A DNA stretch of 64,000 nucleotides. Source: JADLDB01 sp040752975. Lineage in GTDB: Bacteria; Myxococcota; Myxococcia; Myxococcales; Myxococcaceae. Made by a program: the position numbers and the translations under genes. The DNA is taken from contig JBFMHF010000002.1 of the NCBI GenBank assembly GCA_040752975.1, forward strand, positions 1 through 64,000, written 5' to 3'. Below are positions 44,629 to 54,570 of the stretch, piece by piece. The notes beneath the pieces were generated by a model. That model did not search any database and was not told where the DNA came from. It worked only from the letters and a program-made list of their open reading frames with translations. Within the stretch, counting starts at the first letter, position 1. Each line of letters opens with the position of its first letter.

Positions 44629-46440
44629 ATGACGATGACAGGTGATCCGGCGCGGGCCGCATACGAAGAAGGCGTGCGTCGCCGGACGCAGGCCCTGGCG
44701 CGGGCGGATCGGCAGGGGGCGATGCTGGCGCACCTGCGGACGGTGGCCTTCCTGGGCTTCGCGGGGCTGGTCCTGGCGGTGATCTTCGAGAAGGTGCCGC
44801 GGCTGGGGCTGTTGGGGGCGCTGGCCTTCCTCGCGCTCTACGTGGGGCTGGCGATCGTCCACGCGCGGGTGCTGCGGAGCGAGGCGATGGCGAAGGTGCT
44901 GCTCTCGCTCAACCAGCGCGGCCTGGCGCGGCTGGACGGCAAGTGGCACGACTTCCCCGAGCGCGGCTCCGAACTCCTGCCCGACGGCCACCTCTACGGC
45001 GCCGATCTCGACGTGGTGGGCCAGGGTTCGCTCTTCCAGCGGCTCGACGACACCGGCACGAAGGCTGGAGAGCGCCAGCTCGCTCAATGGCTGCTCACGG
45101 CGGCTCCCGACGCGGCGACGGTGCGCGCGCGCCAGGACGCGCTCAAGGAGCTCGCGCCCCAGCTCGACTTCCGCCAGGCGTTGATCACCGAGGCGCGCCT
45201 GGCGGGGAAGGACAAGGCCGATCCGGCGCGCTTCATCGCCTGGGCGGAAGGGCCCTCTTCCCTCGACGCGATCCGCTGGGCCTTCCCCATCGCGCACGTG
45301 CTGCCGATCTTCACGATCTCGGCGGGCCTCCTGGCGGCGAACGATCTCATCTCGCCGCTGCCCTTCTGGGGCGGGCTCGCGATCCAGGTGGGCATCGTCT
45401 TCGCCACGCGGATCCCGCTGGGGAAGATGTGGGAAGCGCTGATGCTGGGCGAGCGCGGCTTCATCCGCTTCGAGGAGACGTTCCGCGCGATCGACGCGCA
45501 GCAGTTCCGCGCTCCCCTCCTCCAGTCCCTCAAGGCCGGGCTCTCCGACGGGCCCCCGGTGTCGACGCGGCTCGCCGCCTTCGCGCGGCTGATGGGCTTC
45601 GCCGAGCTGAGATCATCCGGGCAGCTCCACCCGATCATCAACGCGCTCACCCTGTGGGACGTGTTGTTCCTCTTCCGCCTCGACGCGTGGCGAGCCGAGC
45701 ACGGCAAGGGTGTGCGCGGCTGGTTCGACGCCCTCTCGCAGCTCGAGGCCCTGGCCAGCTTCGCGTCGTGGCCCTTCGAGCGGCCCCAGGACTGCTGGCC
45801 TGAAGTGGACGACGGCCCGGTGCACCTCGAGGCGAAGGAGCTCGGACACCCGCTGCTGGAGCGCCCGGTGACCAACGACGTGGTGCTGGCCGGCCCGGGT
45901 CACGGCTGGGTGATCACCGGCTCCAACATGAGCGGGAAGACGACGCTCATGCGCACGGTGGGGCTCAACACGGTGATGGCGCTGGCCGGGCTGCCGGTGC
46001 GCGCGGCGGCCTTCAAGGTGTCGCGCGTGCAGGTGATGACCAGCATGCGCGTCAAGGACTCGCTGGAGCGCGGGGTCTCGTACTTCTACGCCGAGGTGCA
46101 ACGGATCAAGACGCTGCTGGACACGGCGAAGGCCAACCGCGATCGCTGCCTCTTCCTCCTCGACGAGCTCTTCATGGGCACCAACACGAAGGAGCGGCAG
46201 GTGGCCTCGAAGCAGCTGCTCCTGCTGCTGCTCGACCAGGGCGCGGCGGGCGCGGTGACGACGCACGATCTGTCACTCTGCGAGCTCGCGGGCGAACGGC
46301 CCGAGCGCGTGAAGAACGTGCACTTCCGCGATCAGATCACCGACGGAGAGATGACCTTCGACTACCGCCTGCGCGACGGCGTGGTGCAGACGACCAACGC
46401 GCTCGAGGTGCTCAGGCGCGCGGGGATCCCGGTCGGGTGA
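44629..46440 (+). CDS. Membrane-associated MutS-family ATPase
   Basis: A 603-residue protein with the C-terminal MutS ATPase domain. Walker A GSNMSGKTT is at about 431-439, Walker B FLLDELFMGTN follows, and the switch is TTHDLSL. Before it are a MutS lever-like region and two hydrophobic segments (about 38-76 and 228-275) that look like transmembrane helices. The mismatch-binding and clamp domains of MutS1 are absent. It belongs to the poorly characterised short MutS-like proteins, so a role in mismatch repair is doubtful. Ends exactly where the convergent CNNM gene ends. Confidence 0.82.
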   Translation: MTMTGDPARAAYEEGVRRRTQALARADRQGAMLAHLRTVAFLGFAGLVLAVIFEKVPRLGLLGALAFLALYVGLAIVHARVLRSEAMAKVLLSLNQRGLARLDGKWHDFPERGSELLPDGHLYGADLDVVGQGSLFQRLDDTGTKAGERQLAQWLLTAAPDAATVRARQDALKELAPQLDFRQALITEARLAGKDKADPARFIAWAEGPSSLDAIRWAFPIAHVLPIFTISAGLLAANDLISPLPFWGGLAIQVGIVFATRIPLGKMWEALMLGERGFIRFEETFRAIDAQQFRAPLLQSLKAGLSDGPPVSTRLAAFARLMGFAELRSSGQLHPIINALTLWDVLFLFRLDAWRAEHGKGVRGWFDALSQLEALASFASWPFERPQDCWPEVDDGPVHLEAKELGHPLLERPVTNDVVLAGPGHGWVITGSNMSGKTTLMRTVGLNTVMALAGLPVRAAAFKVSRVQVMTSMRVKDSLERGVSYFYAEVQRIKTLLDTAKANRDRCLFLLDELFMGTNTKERQVASKQLLLLLLDQGAAGAVTTHDLSLCELAGERPERVKNVHFRDQITDGEMTFDYRLRDGVVQTTNALEVLRRAGIPVG

Positions 46441-47766
46441 TCACGCCGACGGCTTGGGCGGCGGGGCGCTCTTCGGCTCGATGCGCACCGTCACCACCCG
46501 CGGCCCTTCGGTCTTCACCACGTTGATCCGGAAGTCCCCCGCCACCCAGGAGTCGTTGGGGGCGGGCACGCGGCCGAGCTTGGCCATGAGGAAGCCGGCG
46601 ATGGTGGTGACCTGCGTCTTGTCCACGTCGAACTCGAGCTCGAGGGTGTGCTCGAGATCGTCGAGCTGCGCGGTGCCGGGCAGCTCCAGCTTGCCGCCGG
46701 GCAGGGTCTGCACCTGCTCGAGCTTGCGACCCAGCACCGCCACGTTGCCCACCAGCTCGGCCACCACGTCGGCGAGGGTGACGAGCCCCGAAGTGCCGCC
46801 GTGCTCGTCCACCACCACGGCGATCTGCTTGTTGCGGCGGCGGAACTCGGCGAGGAGCTGCTCGAGCGTCACCGTCTCGGGGACGAAGAGCACCGGCCGC
46901 TGCACCTGGCCGATGGACTTCAGCTCGTTGCGGGCCTGCAGGTAGAAGAGGTCCTTCACGTTGACCAGCCCCTCGACGCGATCGAGAGAGCCCCGCACCA
47001 CCGGCAGCCAGGTGTGGCCCGAAGACCAGGCGGCGGCGAGGTTCTCTTCCAGCGACATCTCGAGATCGAGGGCCTTCATCTGCGAGCGCGGCACGAGCAC
47101 CTGACGGGCCGTCTTCTCCATCATCCCCAGCGCGCGATCGAGCAGCTCGGCGCGAGCCTCGGCCAGGTGCCCGGCCTCGGCGGAGCTGGTGAAGATCATC
47201 CTCAGCTCGTCTTCGCCCAGCGCCTCGGACGCCTCCGAGTGCTTCCCGTCGAGCCCGAAGAGCTTCAGCACCAGCTTGGTGCCCATGTTCAACATCCAGA
47301 TCACCGGGAAGAAGACGAAGTGGAACACGCGCATCGGCCAACTCAGCACCAGGACGGTGCGCTCGGCGTTGGCGATGGCGAGCGTCTTGGGCACCTGCTC
47401 TCCGACGACGATGTGGAGGAAGGTGATCACCGTGAAGGCGAAGACGATCGACACCGTCCGGGCGATGGCCTGGGCGCTGGCGGTGTCGGGGGCGACGCGG
47501 TGGATCAGCGGCTCGATTAAGTGCGCAAAGGCGGGTTCGCCGACCCAGCCCAGGGCCAGGGACGCGAGGGTGATGCCCACCTGCGACGCGGACAGCCACA
47601 CGTCGAGCGACTTGCGCATCTTCAGCGCGGCCTGTGCGCCCGGGCGGCCTTGATCGACCAACGCTTCGAGCTGCGTGGGCCGCACCTTGACCAGCGCGAA
47701 CTCGATCGCCACGAAGAAGGCGTTCGCCAGGACCAGGGCGAAGGCGAGGATGAGCGCGAGTGCCAT
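46441..47766 (-). CDS. CNNM/CorC (HlyC/CorC) family transporter-like protein
   Basis: A 441-residue membrane protein. The N-terminal DUF21 region (about 1-180) has three to four transmembrane segments and the VVGEQVPKTLAI motif. A CBS pair lies at about 215-335 (VPRSQMKALD, VVVDEHGGTSGLVTLAD) and a CorC/HlyC C-terminal domain at 345-430. Members are linked to magnesium or cobalt efflux and tolerance; hemolysin is a historical label. It starts one base after the TPR gene stop. Confidence 0.88.
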   Translation of the reverse strand: MALALILAFALVLANAFFVAIEFALVKVRPTQLEALVDQGRPGAQAALKMRKSLDVWLSASQVGITLASLALGWVGEPAFAHLIEPLIHRVAPDTASAQAIARTVSIVFAFTVITFLHIVVGEQVPKTLAIANAERTVLVLSWPMRVFHFVFFPVIWMLNMGTKLVLKLFGLDGKHSEASEALGEDELRMIFTSSAEAGHLAEARAELLDRALGMMEKTARQVLVPRSQMKALDLEMSLEENLAAAWSSGHTWLPVVRGSLDRVEGLVNVKDLFYLQARNELKSIGQVQRPVLFVPETVTLEQLLAEFRRRNKQIAVVVDEHGGTSGLVTLADVVAELVGNVAVLGRKLEQVQTLPGGKLELPGTAQLDDLEHTLELEFDVDKTQVTTIAGFLMAKLGRVPAPNDSWVAGDFRINVVKTEGPRVVTVRIEPKSAPPPKPSA

Positions 47767-47767
47767 C

Positions 47768-48583
47768 TTAGAGGAGCGCCTCGAAGTCCGGATCGCCCTT
47801 GAGCGCGTCGAACATCGGGTCGGCCGCGAGCCAGCCGCACACCTTCTGGCGATCGAGGGCGAGCGCCTTCTTGAGCTGGGCGAGCGCCTCCTTCGGGCGA
47901 TCCCACAGCGCGTAGAGGGCGCCGAGGTTGTAGGTCAGCAGCAGATCGTTTGCGTCGAGCGCCTTCGCCGCCTCGTAGGCCCGCTCGGCCTCCGCGTAGA
48001 AGCCCTTCTGGGCGTAGCAGATGCCGAGATCGAGCCACGCGTCGAAGTTGTCCGGTTCGAGCCGCGTGACTTCCTTCAGTTGGGTGATGGCCGCGCGAAA
48101 GTCGCCCGAGTCCATCAGCACGCTGGCCAGCTCCTGCCTGGGCAGCGGATCGGAAGGATCGAGCTCCACCGCCGTGCGGAGCTCCCTGGCGGCCTCCTCG
48201 TTCTGTCCGAGATCGGCGAAGGTGAGGCCCAGGTTCAGGTGCGCGTCTGGGTAGTCGGGCTCGAGCTCGATCGCCTCCTTGTACTCGGCGACGGCGAACT
48301 CGTGGCCATGCGCGGACAGGAAGCAGGCCAGGTTGTAGTGCGCGGTGGCGCTGTCGGGCTCGAGGCGCAGCGCGGTGAGGTACTCCTCGAGCGCCTCCCG
48401 GTAGCGCTTCTTCTCGGCGTACACGGTGGCGAGGTTGTCGTGCGCGTGCGCGGAGTTGGGATCGAGATCGATCGCCTTCTGGAACTCCTTGATCGCCTCG
48501 TCCAGCCAGCCGCGATCGGCCAGCTCGATGCCGCGGCTGTTGTGCTCGTCGGACGCGGCGATGCTGTCCTTCTCGCGAGGCAT
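47768..48583 (-). CDS. TPR-repeat protein
   Basis: A 271-residue soluble protein made almost wholly of tetratricopeptide repeats, about seven units (e.g. AIKEFQKAIDLDPNSAHAH, AITQLKEVTRLEPDNFDAW). The tail WLAADPMFDALKGDPDFEALL is the usual closing motif of such proteins. No signal peptide or catalytic domain. Coupled to the CNNM gene one base downstream and divergent from the CapA-like gene. Probably a scaffold; partner unknown. Confidence 0.87.
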   Translation of the reverse strand: MPREKDSIAASDEHNSRGIELADRGWLDEAIKEFQKAIDLDPNSAHAHDNLATVYAEKKRYREALEEYLTALRLEPDSATAHYNLACFLSAHGHEFAVAEYKEAIELEPDYPDAHLNLGLTFADLGQNEEAARELRTAVELDPSDPLPRQELASVLMDSGDFRAAITQLKEVTRLEPDNFDAWLDLGICYAQKGFYAEAERAYEAAKALDANDLLLTYNLGALYALWDRPKEALAQLKKALALDRQKVCGWLAADPMFDALKGDPDFEALL

Positions 48584-48624
48584 GTGAATGCAATAGCAAA
48601 TCCACCCTCTATAGTCCCGCCGCG

Positions 48625-49710
48625 ATGCTCTCCCTCCTCCCCGCGATCCTCGCCGCCGCGCCGGCGCCCACGGTGTCGGTCCTCTTCTCGGGCGACGTCA
48701 CCCTCGGCTACCACTACGAGGAGTACGTCGACGAGCAGGTGAAGAAGGGCGGCAGGAAGGACGAGCTGCTCGGGTGGGGCTTTCAGAAGGTGGCCCCCGT
48801 CACCACGAAGGCCGATCTCTTCGTGGTCAACCTCGAGTGCCCCTTCACCGAGCGCGGCGCGAAGATCCCCAAGAACTTCAACTTCCGTGCACGCCCCGAA
48901 CTCGCCGCGGCGCTGGCGACCGGCGGTGTGGACGTGGCGTCGATCGCCAACAACCACCTGCTCGACTACGGCCCGGAAGGCCTGTTCGACACCATGACGG
49001 CCCTGGACACGCTGGGCGTGAGGTACTTCGGCGCAGGCCGCACCCTGTCCGAGGCCCGCGCACCAGCGCTCGTGGAGAAGAACGGCATCACCTTCGCCTT
49101 CCTCGGCTACTTCTTTCTCGGGGACAGGAACATCGAACCCAGGGAGGTGATCGCCACCGACGAGCAGCCCGGCGTGGCGGGGCACTTCTCGGACGTGGCC
49201 GCGCTGCGCGCGATGGTGGAGGCCGACGTGCGCGCGGCGAAGCAGAAGGCCGATCACGTGATCCCCTTCTTTCACTGGGGCCGCGAGGGCCAGCCGACGC
49301 CAGAGCCCTACCAGGTGGAGTTGGGCCACGCGGCGATCGACGCGGGCGCCTCGGCGGTGGTGGGCAGCCACCCGCACGTGCTGCAGGGCATCGAGCTCTA
49401 CCAGGGCAAGCCGATCGCCTACTCGCTGGGGAACTTCGTCTTCGGCGGAAACTGGAACCCGCGCGACAAGCGCACCGCCCTGCTCGAGCTCCGCTTCGAC
49501 AAGGAGGGGGTGAAGAAGGTGGGCATCGTCCCCGCGTACTCGGACGCCTACCCCGAGGTGCCGGTACAGCCGTACCTGGCCACCGGGGAGAAGGCCGACG
49601 CGGTGCTCGATCACCTGGCCGCGTTGAGCGCGAGTTTCACCGACACGGTGCCGGCGCTGAAACGGAAGAAGCGGGCGGAGGAGAAACCTCCGGACGCCGG
49701 CTCCCCGTGA
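48625..49710 (+). CDS. CapA-like (PGA_cap) metallophosphatase-fold protein
   Basis: A 361-residue protein of the poly-gamma-glutamate capsule CapA/YwtB type. The metal-binding pattern is VLFSGDVTLGY, VNLECPF, SIANNHLLDYG and VVGSHPHVLQG, as in calcineurin-like folds. A short hydrophobic N-terminus suggests export or membrane attachment. CapB/CapC partners are absent here, so it may act on another envelope polymer. The C-terminal 15 residues are low complexity. Confidence 0.85.
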   Translation: MLSLLPAILAAAPAPTVSVLFSGDVTLGYHYEEYVDEQVKKGGRKDELLGWGFQKVAPVTTKADLFVVNLECPFTERGAKIPKNFNFRARPELAAALATGGVDVASIANNHLLDYGPEGLFDTMTALDTLGVRYFGAGRTLSEARAPALVEKNGITFAFLGYFFLGDRNIEPREVIATDEQPGVAGHFSDVAALRAMVEADVRAAKQKADHVIPFFHWGREGQPTPEPYQVELGHAAIDAGASAVVGSHPHVLQGIELYQGKPIAYSLGNFVFGGNWNPRDKRTALLELRFDKEGVKKVGIVPAYSDAYPEVPVQPYLATGEKADAVLDHLAALSASFTDTVPALKRKKRAEEKPPDAGSP

Positions 49711-50056
49711 GTCGAGAGGCCGCACCGGGCCATGTCGTGGAGTCGTGGAGGGACGCGCCGGGGGCCAGCGAGGGCCGCCCGGAGCTGACAGGCACGAAAG
49801 CGCGGGTGCCCATCGGCCGGTGATTCCCTCACCCACGTCGGCGACCCCTCCCGCAGGTGGGAAACACGAGGAACTCCCCGCCCACGCCGGTCGGTTGCGC
49901 CTCGAGCGCGCCGTCCGGCGCAACCTCTTCGCATCGGGAAAGGCGGTCGCACTTCCTTCGCCCCAACCCGTCCTTGCGACGGCTTCGGGCCTCAAGTTTC
50001 AGCCCCTTGCAGATGGCATCGCGATTGCCGCATCCACGGGGAGAGGTTGGAAAGCG
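49711..50056 (+). other. 346-bp gap upstream of the Cys-rich lipoprotein
   Basis: No convincing gene in this stretch; small frames lack coding character. Its right end holds the sigma-54-type promoter candidate listed separately. I see no RNA gene or repeat. Confidence 0.5.
50014..50029 (+). promoter_or_regulatory. Candidate sigma-54 promoter
   Basis: TGGCATCGCGATTGCC matches the -24/-12 pattern: GG (50015-50016) and GC (50027-50028) with 10 bases between, TGGCA and TTGC both intact. The predicted start is about 12-13 bases further, just upstream of AGAGGTTGG and the ATG at 50057. Myxobacteria use many sigma-54 promoters. No activator site was identified. Confidence 0.5.
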
Positions 50057-50464
50057 ATGAAGGCCGAGACTGCTCGACTGCGACGGTGGTGGCTGATGGC
50101 CTGCGTGTGGCTGATGACCGGTGGCTGCTCGCCAGGAGGAGACGTCTGTCCTCCCAAGGAAGGCAAGATTGCCTGCGGCTACTGCGCCGAAGACGCGCTG
50201 CTCAGTTCGAACCCCAACGCTGGCATGTGCGTGTACTGCCCGGCGGAGACGACGTGCTCGACGACCGACGCGTGCGATACGGGTTTGCAGTGCCTCGGAG
50301 GTGGAGGCAGCGGGGGAGGCAGTGGAAGTTGCGTGCCCACCGGCTGTCCGACGTCGACGCCGTGGTTGGGGTGCGGCTCGTGCTGGCCCTCGGCCTCCTC
50401 CTGCCACAGCCGCGGCACCACCAACCTTTCGGACGACTGCACCACCTGCCGCAAGTGCCCCTGA
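50057..50464 (+). CDS. Small Cys-rich lipoprotein-like protein
   Basis: A 135-residue protein. The N-terminal hydrophobic stretch ends MTGGC, a lipobox-like site. The mature part has about 20 Cys, a GGGGSGGGSGS linker in the middle and a C-terminal CTTCRKCP. No known domain recognised; the composition resembles disulfide-rich surface proteins of myxobacteria. A sigma-54-type promoter lies just upstream and a GAGGTTGG ribosome site precedes the ATG. Confidence 0.65.
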   Translation: MKAETARLRRWWLMACVWLMTGGCSPGGDVCPPKEGKIACGYCAEDALLSSNPNAGMCVYCPAETTCSTTDACDTGLQCLGGGGSGGGSGSCVPTGCPTSTPWLGCGSCWPSASSCHSRGTTNLSDDCTTCRKCP

Positions 50465-50588
50465 GCACGACAGGGGTCGCACGAGCTCGACGCCCCGCGT
50501 GCGGCCGCTGAATGCCAAGACAGACAACCGGCTCGAAGAAGCCGACTCGTCGTCGGCTTCTCACACCCGCACCAGGTGACTTCGCTCG

Positions 50589-50708
50589 TCAGTACTTGCC
50601 CTTCGCGCGGCGCGCGCGCACGCGGCGGCGCTTGAGCGCGGCCTTCCGGTTCTTCGCGCGGTTCTTGAGCTTCTTCTTGCTGCGGTTCGACTTCACGGGC
50701 TTGGCCAT
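50589..50708 (-). CDS. 39-residue highly basic protein, ribosomal-protein-like
   Basis: Reading MAKPVKSNRSKKKLKNRAKN onward, this 39-residue frame is about half Lys/Arg and ends RAKGKY. GAGAGG lies about 10 bases before the ATG. Composition and position beside prfA suggest a small ribosome-associated or RNA-binding protein. It does not match bL36 or THX as I know them, and only loosely the AURKAIP1/COX24 type. Confidence 0.65.
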   Translation of the reverse strand: MAKPVKSNRSKKKLKNRAKNRKAALKRRRVRARRAKGKY

Positions 50709-50806
50709 GTGCCTCTCTCTTTCGTTGCTGCGCTGGGAAAACGCGCGCGCTCTCTACCATTTCACGGTGCGAAGGACAGGCAAGAAGAGGTACACAGCAC
50801 GGCGCC

Positions 50807-51874
<1,068 letters not shown>

Positions 51875-51877
51875 GGG

Positions 51878-52756
51878 TTGAGCACGAGCGCCGCCGAAGC
51901 CTGGACCATCCGCAAGGTGCTGGACTGGACGCGCGGGCACTTCGAGAAGCACGAGGTGGACTCGCCGCGCCTCACCGCGGAGCTCCTGCTGGCCAACCTG
52001 CTCCAGGTGGAGCGGGTCAAGCTGTACATGGACCTCGAGCGGCCGCTCTCGAAGGACGAGCTGGCGGCGTACCGGGCCCTCATCCAGCGGCGGCTCGCCG
52101 GCGAGCCCACGCAGTACCTGGTGGGCGCGAAGGAGTTCTACGGGCGGCGCTTCTCGGTCGATCCGCGGGTGCTGATCCCCCGCTCGGAGACGGAGCTGCT
52201 GGTGGAGGCGGTGTTGCGCGCGCTGCCGAAGGACGCCCCCACGCGCGTGCTGGATCTCTGCACCGGAAGCGGCTGCATCGCGGTGTCGATCGCGGCCGAG
52301 CGGCCACAGGCCTCGGTGTGGGCGACGGACCTCATGGCGGGGGCGCTGGAGGTGGCGAGGGGGAACGCGGCCCGGCACCAGGTGGACGCGCGGGTCAGCT
52401 TCTTCGAAGGCGATCTGTTCGCGGCGATCCCAAAGGGCGCGAAGTTCGACGTGATCGTCTCCAACCCTCCGTACGTGAAGCGCGGAGATCTCCCCGGGTT
52501 GCAGCGGGAAGTGCAGCAGGAGCCGGTGACGGCGCTCGACGGCGGCGTGGACGGGCTCGAGGTGGTGCGGGGGATCATCGACGGCGCCCTGCCCCGCCTG
52601 AAGCCTGGCGGCCTCCTTGCACTGGAGATCGGCGACGAGCAGGGCGCGGCCACCAGGGAGCTGCTGGTGCGGGCGGGCTACCACGACGTGCGGATCGAGA
52701 AGGACCTGGCGCGGAACGACCGGCTCGCGTTCGGCGCCGCGGCGAAGGACAGCTAA
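51878..52756 (+). CDS. prmC: Release factor glutamine N5-methyltransferase PrmC
   Basis: SAM-dependent methylation of the GGQ Gln of release factors. 292 residues, TTG start. The helical N-terminal substrate-binding domain covers about 1-100. The methyltransferase domain has VLDLCTGSGCIAVSIA and the diagnostic VSNPPYV motif that holds the target glutamine. Directly downstream of prfA, the normal order, and 4 bases before murA. Confidence 0.94.
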   Translation: MSTSAAEAWTIRKVLDWTRGHFEKHEVDSPRLTAELLLANLLQVERVKLYMDLERPLSKDELAAYRALIQRRLAGEPTQYLVGAKEFYGRRFSVDPRVLIPRSETELLVEAVLRALPKDAPTRVLDLCTGSGCIAVSIAAERPQASVWATDLMAGALEVARGNAARHQVDARVSFFEGDLFAAIPKGAKFDVIVSNPPYVKRGDLPGLQREVQQEPVTALDGGVDGLEVVRGIIDGALPRLKPGGLLALEIGDEQGAATRELLVRAGYHDVRIEKDLARNDRLAFGAAAKDS

Positions 52757-52760
52757 CGAC

Positions 52761-54029
52761 ATGGACGCCATCGTCATCGAGGGGAACGGCCCGCTGCACG
52801 GAGAGACGTACGCGTCGGGCGCGAAGAACGCGGCCCTGCCGATCCTCGCGTCGGCGCTGCTCGCCCCCGGTGAACACACCTTCCGCAACGTGCCGGACCT
52901 GGCCGACGTGCGCACGATGCTCAAGGTGCTGGACACCATGGGCTGCGAGTCGCAGCGGCTCACCGGGAAGAAGAAGGACACCGTCGTCATCCGGGTGCCC
53001 GAGCGCGTGCACCCCGAGGCCCCGTACGACCTGGTGAAGACGATGCGGGCGTCGGTGCTGGTGCTGGGGCCCCTGACGGCCCGGTACGGGCGGGCGCGGG
53101 TGTCGATGCCCGGCGGGTGCGCGATCGGCGCGCGGCCCATCGATCAACACCTCAAGGGCCTCGAGGCGCTGGGCGCCGAGATCGACTTGCAGGAAGGGTA
53201 TGTGGAGACGCGCGCGAAGCGGCTCAAGGGCGCGACGGTGACGTTCGATCTCATCACCGTGACGGGCACCGAGAACGTGCTGATGGCGGCGGTGTTGGCG
53301 AAGGGGCGCACGCTGATCGAGAACGCGGCGAAAGAGCCGGAGGTGGAGGAGCTGGCGCGCGTCCTCAACAAGATGGGCGCGCGGATCAGCGGCGCGGGGA
53401 GCGACGTGATCACCGTGGACGGCGTGGACGAGCTCGAGCCGGTGGATCACGCGATCATCCCGGATCGGATCGAGACGGGCACGTTGCTGGTGGCGGCGGC
53501 GATCACCGGCGGGGACGTGCTGGTCAGGCGGGCGGCGCCCGAGGCGCTGGAGCCCGTGATCCAGAAGCTGCGTGAGGCGGGCTGCAAAGTGACGGTAGAA
53601 GGTGACGGCATTCGCCTGGTGGCGGGCAGCCGGGTGCAGGCGGTGGACGTGAAGACGCAGGAGCACCCGGGCTTCCCCACGGACATGCAGGCCCAGCTGA
53701 TGGCGCTGATGTCGACGGCGCACGGGACGAGCGTGGTGACGGAGACGATCTTCGAGAACCGCTTCATGCACGTGGCCGAGCTGCGGCGCATGGGGGCGGA
53801 CATCACGGTGGACGGGCACACGGCGGTGGTGCGGGGGGTGCCGCGGCTGTCGGGGGCGCCGGTGATGGCGACGGACCTGCGGGCGTCCGCGTCGCTGGTG
53901 CTGGCAGGGCTGCACGCGGCGGGGAAGACGAAGGTGGCGCGCGTGTACCACCTGGACCGGGGGTACGAGCGGCTCGAAAAGAAGCTCCGGGCCCTCGGGG
54001 CGAAGATTCGGAGAGTCAAGGACCGCTGA
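52761..54029 (+). CDS. murA: UDP-N-acetylglucosamine 1-carboxyvinyltransferase MurA
   Basis: First committed step of peptidoglycan synthesis, joining PEP enolpyruvate to UDP-GlcNAc. 422 residues. SGAKNAALPILAS near the N-terminus and the active-site loop PGGCAIGARPID with Cys120, the fosfomycin target in most bacteria, are both visible. DRIETGTLLVAAAITGG and HPGFPTDMQAQ follow. Last gene of the prfA-prmC-murA run. Confidence 0.95.
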   Translation: MDAIVIEGNGPLHGETYASGAKNAALPILASALLAPGEHTFRNVPDLADVRTMLKVLDTMGCESQRLTGKKKDTVVIRVPERVHPEAPYDLVKTMRASVLVLGPLTARYGRARVSMPGGCAIGARPIDQHLKGLEALGAEIDLQEGYVETRAKRLKGATVTFDLITVTGTENVLMAAVLAKGRTLIENAAKEPEVEELARVLNKMGARISGAGSDVITVDGVDELEPVDHAIIPDRIETGTLLVAAAITGGDVLVRRAAPEALEPVIQKLREAGCKVTVEGDGIRLVAGSRVQAVDVKTQEHPGFPTDMQAQLMALMSTAHGTSVVTETIFENRFMHVAELRRMGADITVDGHTAVVRGVPRLSGAPVMATDLRASASLVLAGLHAAGKTKVARVYHLDRGYERLEKKLRALGAKIRRVKDR

Positions 54030-54126
54030 GTCATCTACGCTCAAGGCCGCACACAGGGCCGTTGCCTTCCGCGATCGGCCGCCCCTACGCTTTCCCCATC
54101 CACCCCAACAGGAGCCGAAAACCACA

Positions 54127-54519
54127 ATGGAGTGCCCCAGCTGCGGCGTCGAAATGGTCGACCTGGCCGGTGACGATCAGACGCTACGCAAGTGCGGCGA
54201 GTGCGGCGGTCTCTGGCTGGACATCGCGGATCTGAACCGGATGCTCCTGCACAGGAACCTGCCTGGCCTGGAGACGCTCGGCGGGAAGATGAACGCCGAA
54301 GCCATGAGCGGACAGTGCCCGGAGTGCCTCGTCGATCTGGTGCGCGTGGAGGGCGGCGAGAAGAACGAGCCCCTCGGCTACGACACCTGTGAGTCCTGCG
54401 GCGGCGTCTTCCTCGAGGAGGAGTTCAAGGACGCCGAGGACTTCGCGGCCGCGGAGAAGATCATCATCGACTTCTTCACGCGCTTCTCGCCGAAGGTGAA
54501 GAAGAAGGTCGCCGGCTAG
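54127..54519 (+). CDS. zf-TFIIB-type zinc-ribbon protein
   Basis: A 130-residue protein with two TFIIB-like zinc ribbons: CPSCGVEM with CGECGGLWLD, and CPECLVDL with CESCGGVFLE. The pattern CxxC-n-CxxCGGxWLD is typical of small bacterial zf-TFIIB proteins. A Lys-rich tail ends the protein. ACAGGAGCC lies upstream of the ATG. Function of the family is unknown. Confidence 0.82.
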   Translation: MECPSCGVEMVDLAGDDQTLRKCGECGGLWLDIADLNRMLLHRNLPGLETLGGKMNAEAMSGQCPECLVDLVRVEGGEKNEPLGYDTCESCGGVFLEEEFKDAEDFAAAEKIIIDFFTRFSPKVKKKVAG

Positions 54520-54570
54520 CGCTCCGCTTCCCCTGGAGTCGACGCGCTGGTCGAGGGTGCGCGCTCCCTG

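Noticed and set aside
50589..50708. Small basic frame as ribosomal protein bL36 or THX
   Set aside because: Lacks the Cys/His zinc residues of bL36 and the sequence pattern of THX, so left as an unnamed basic protein.
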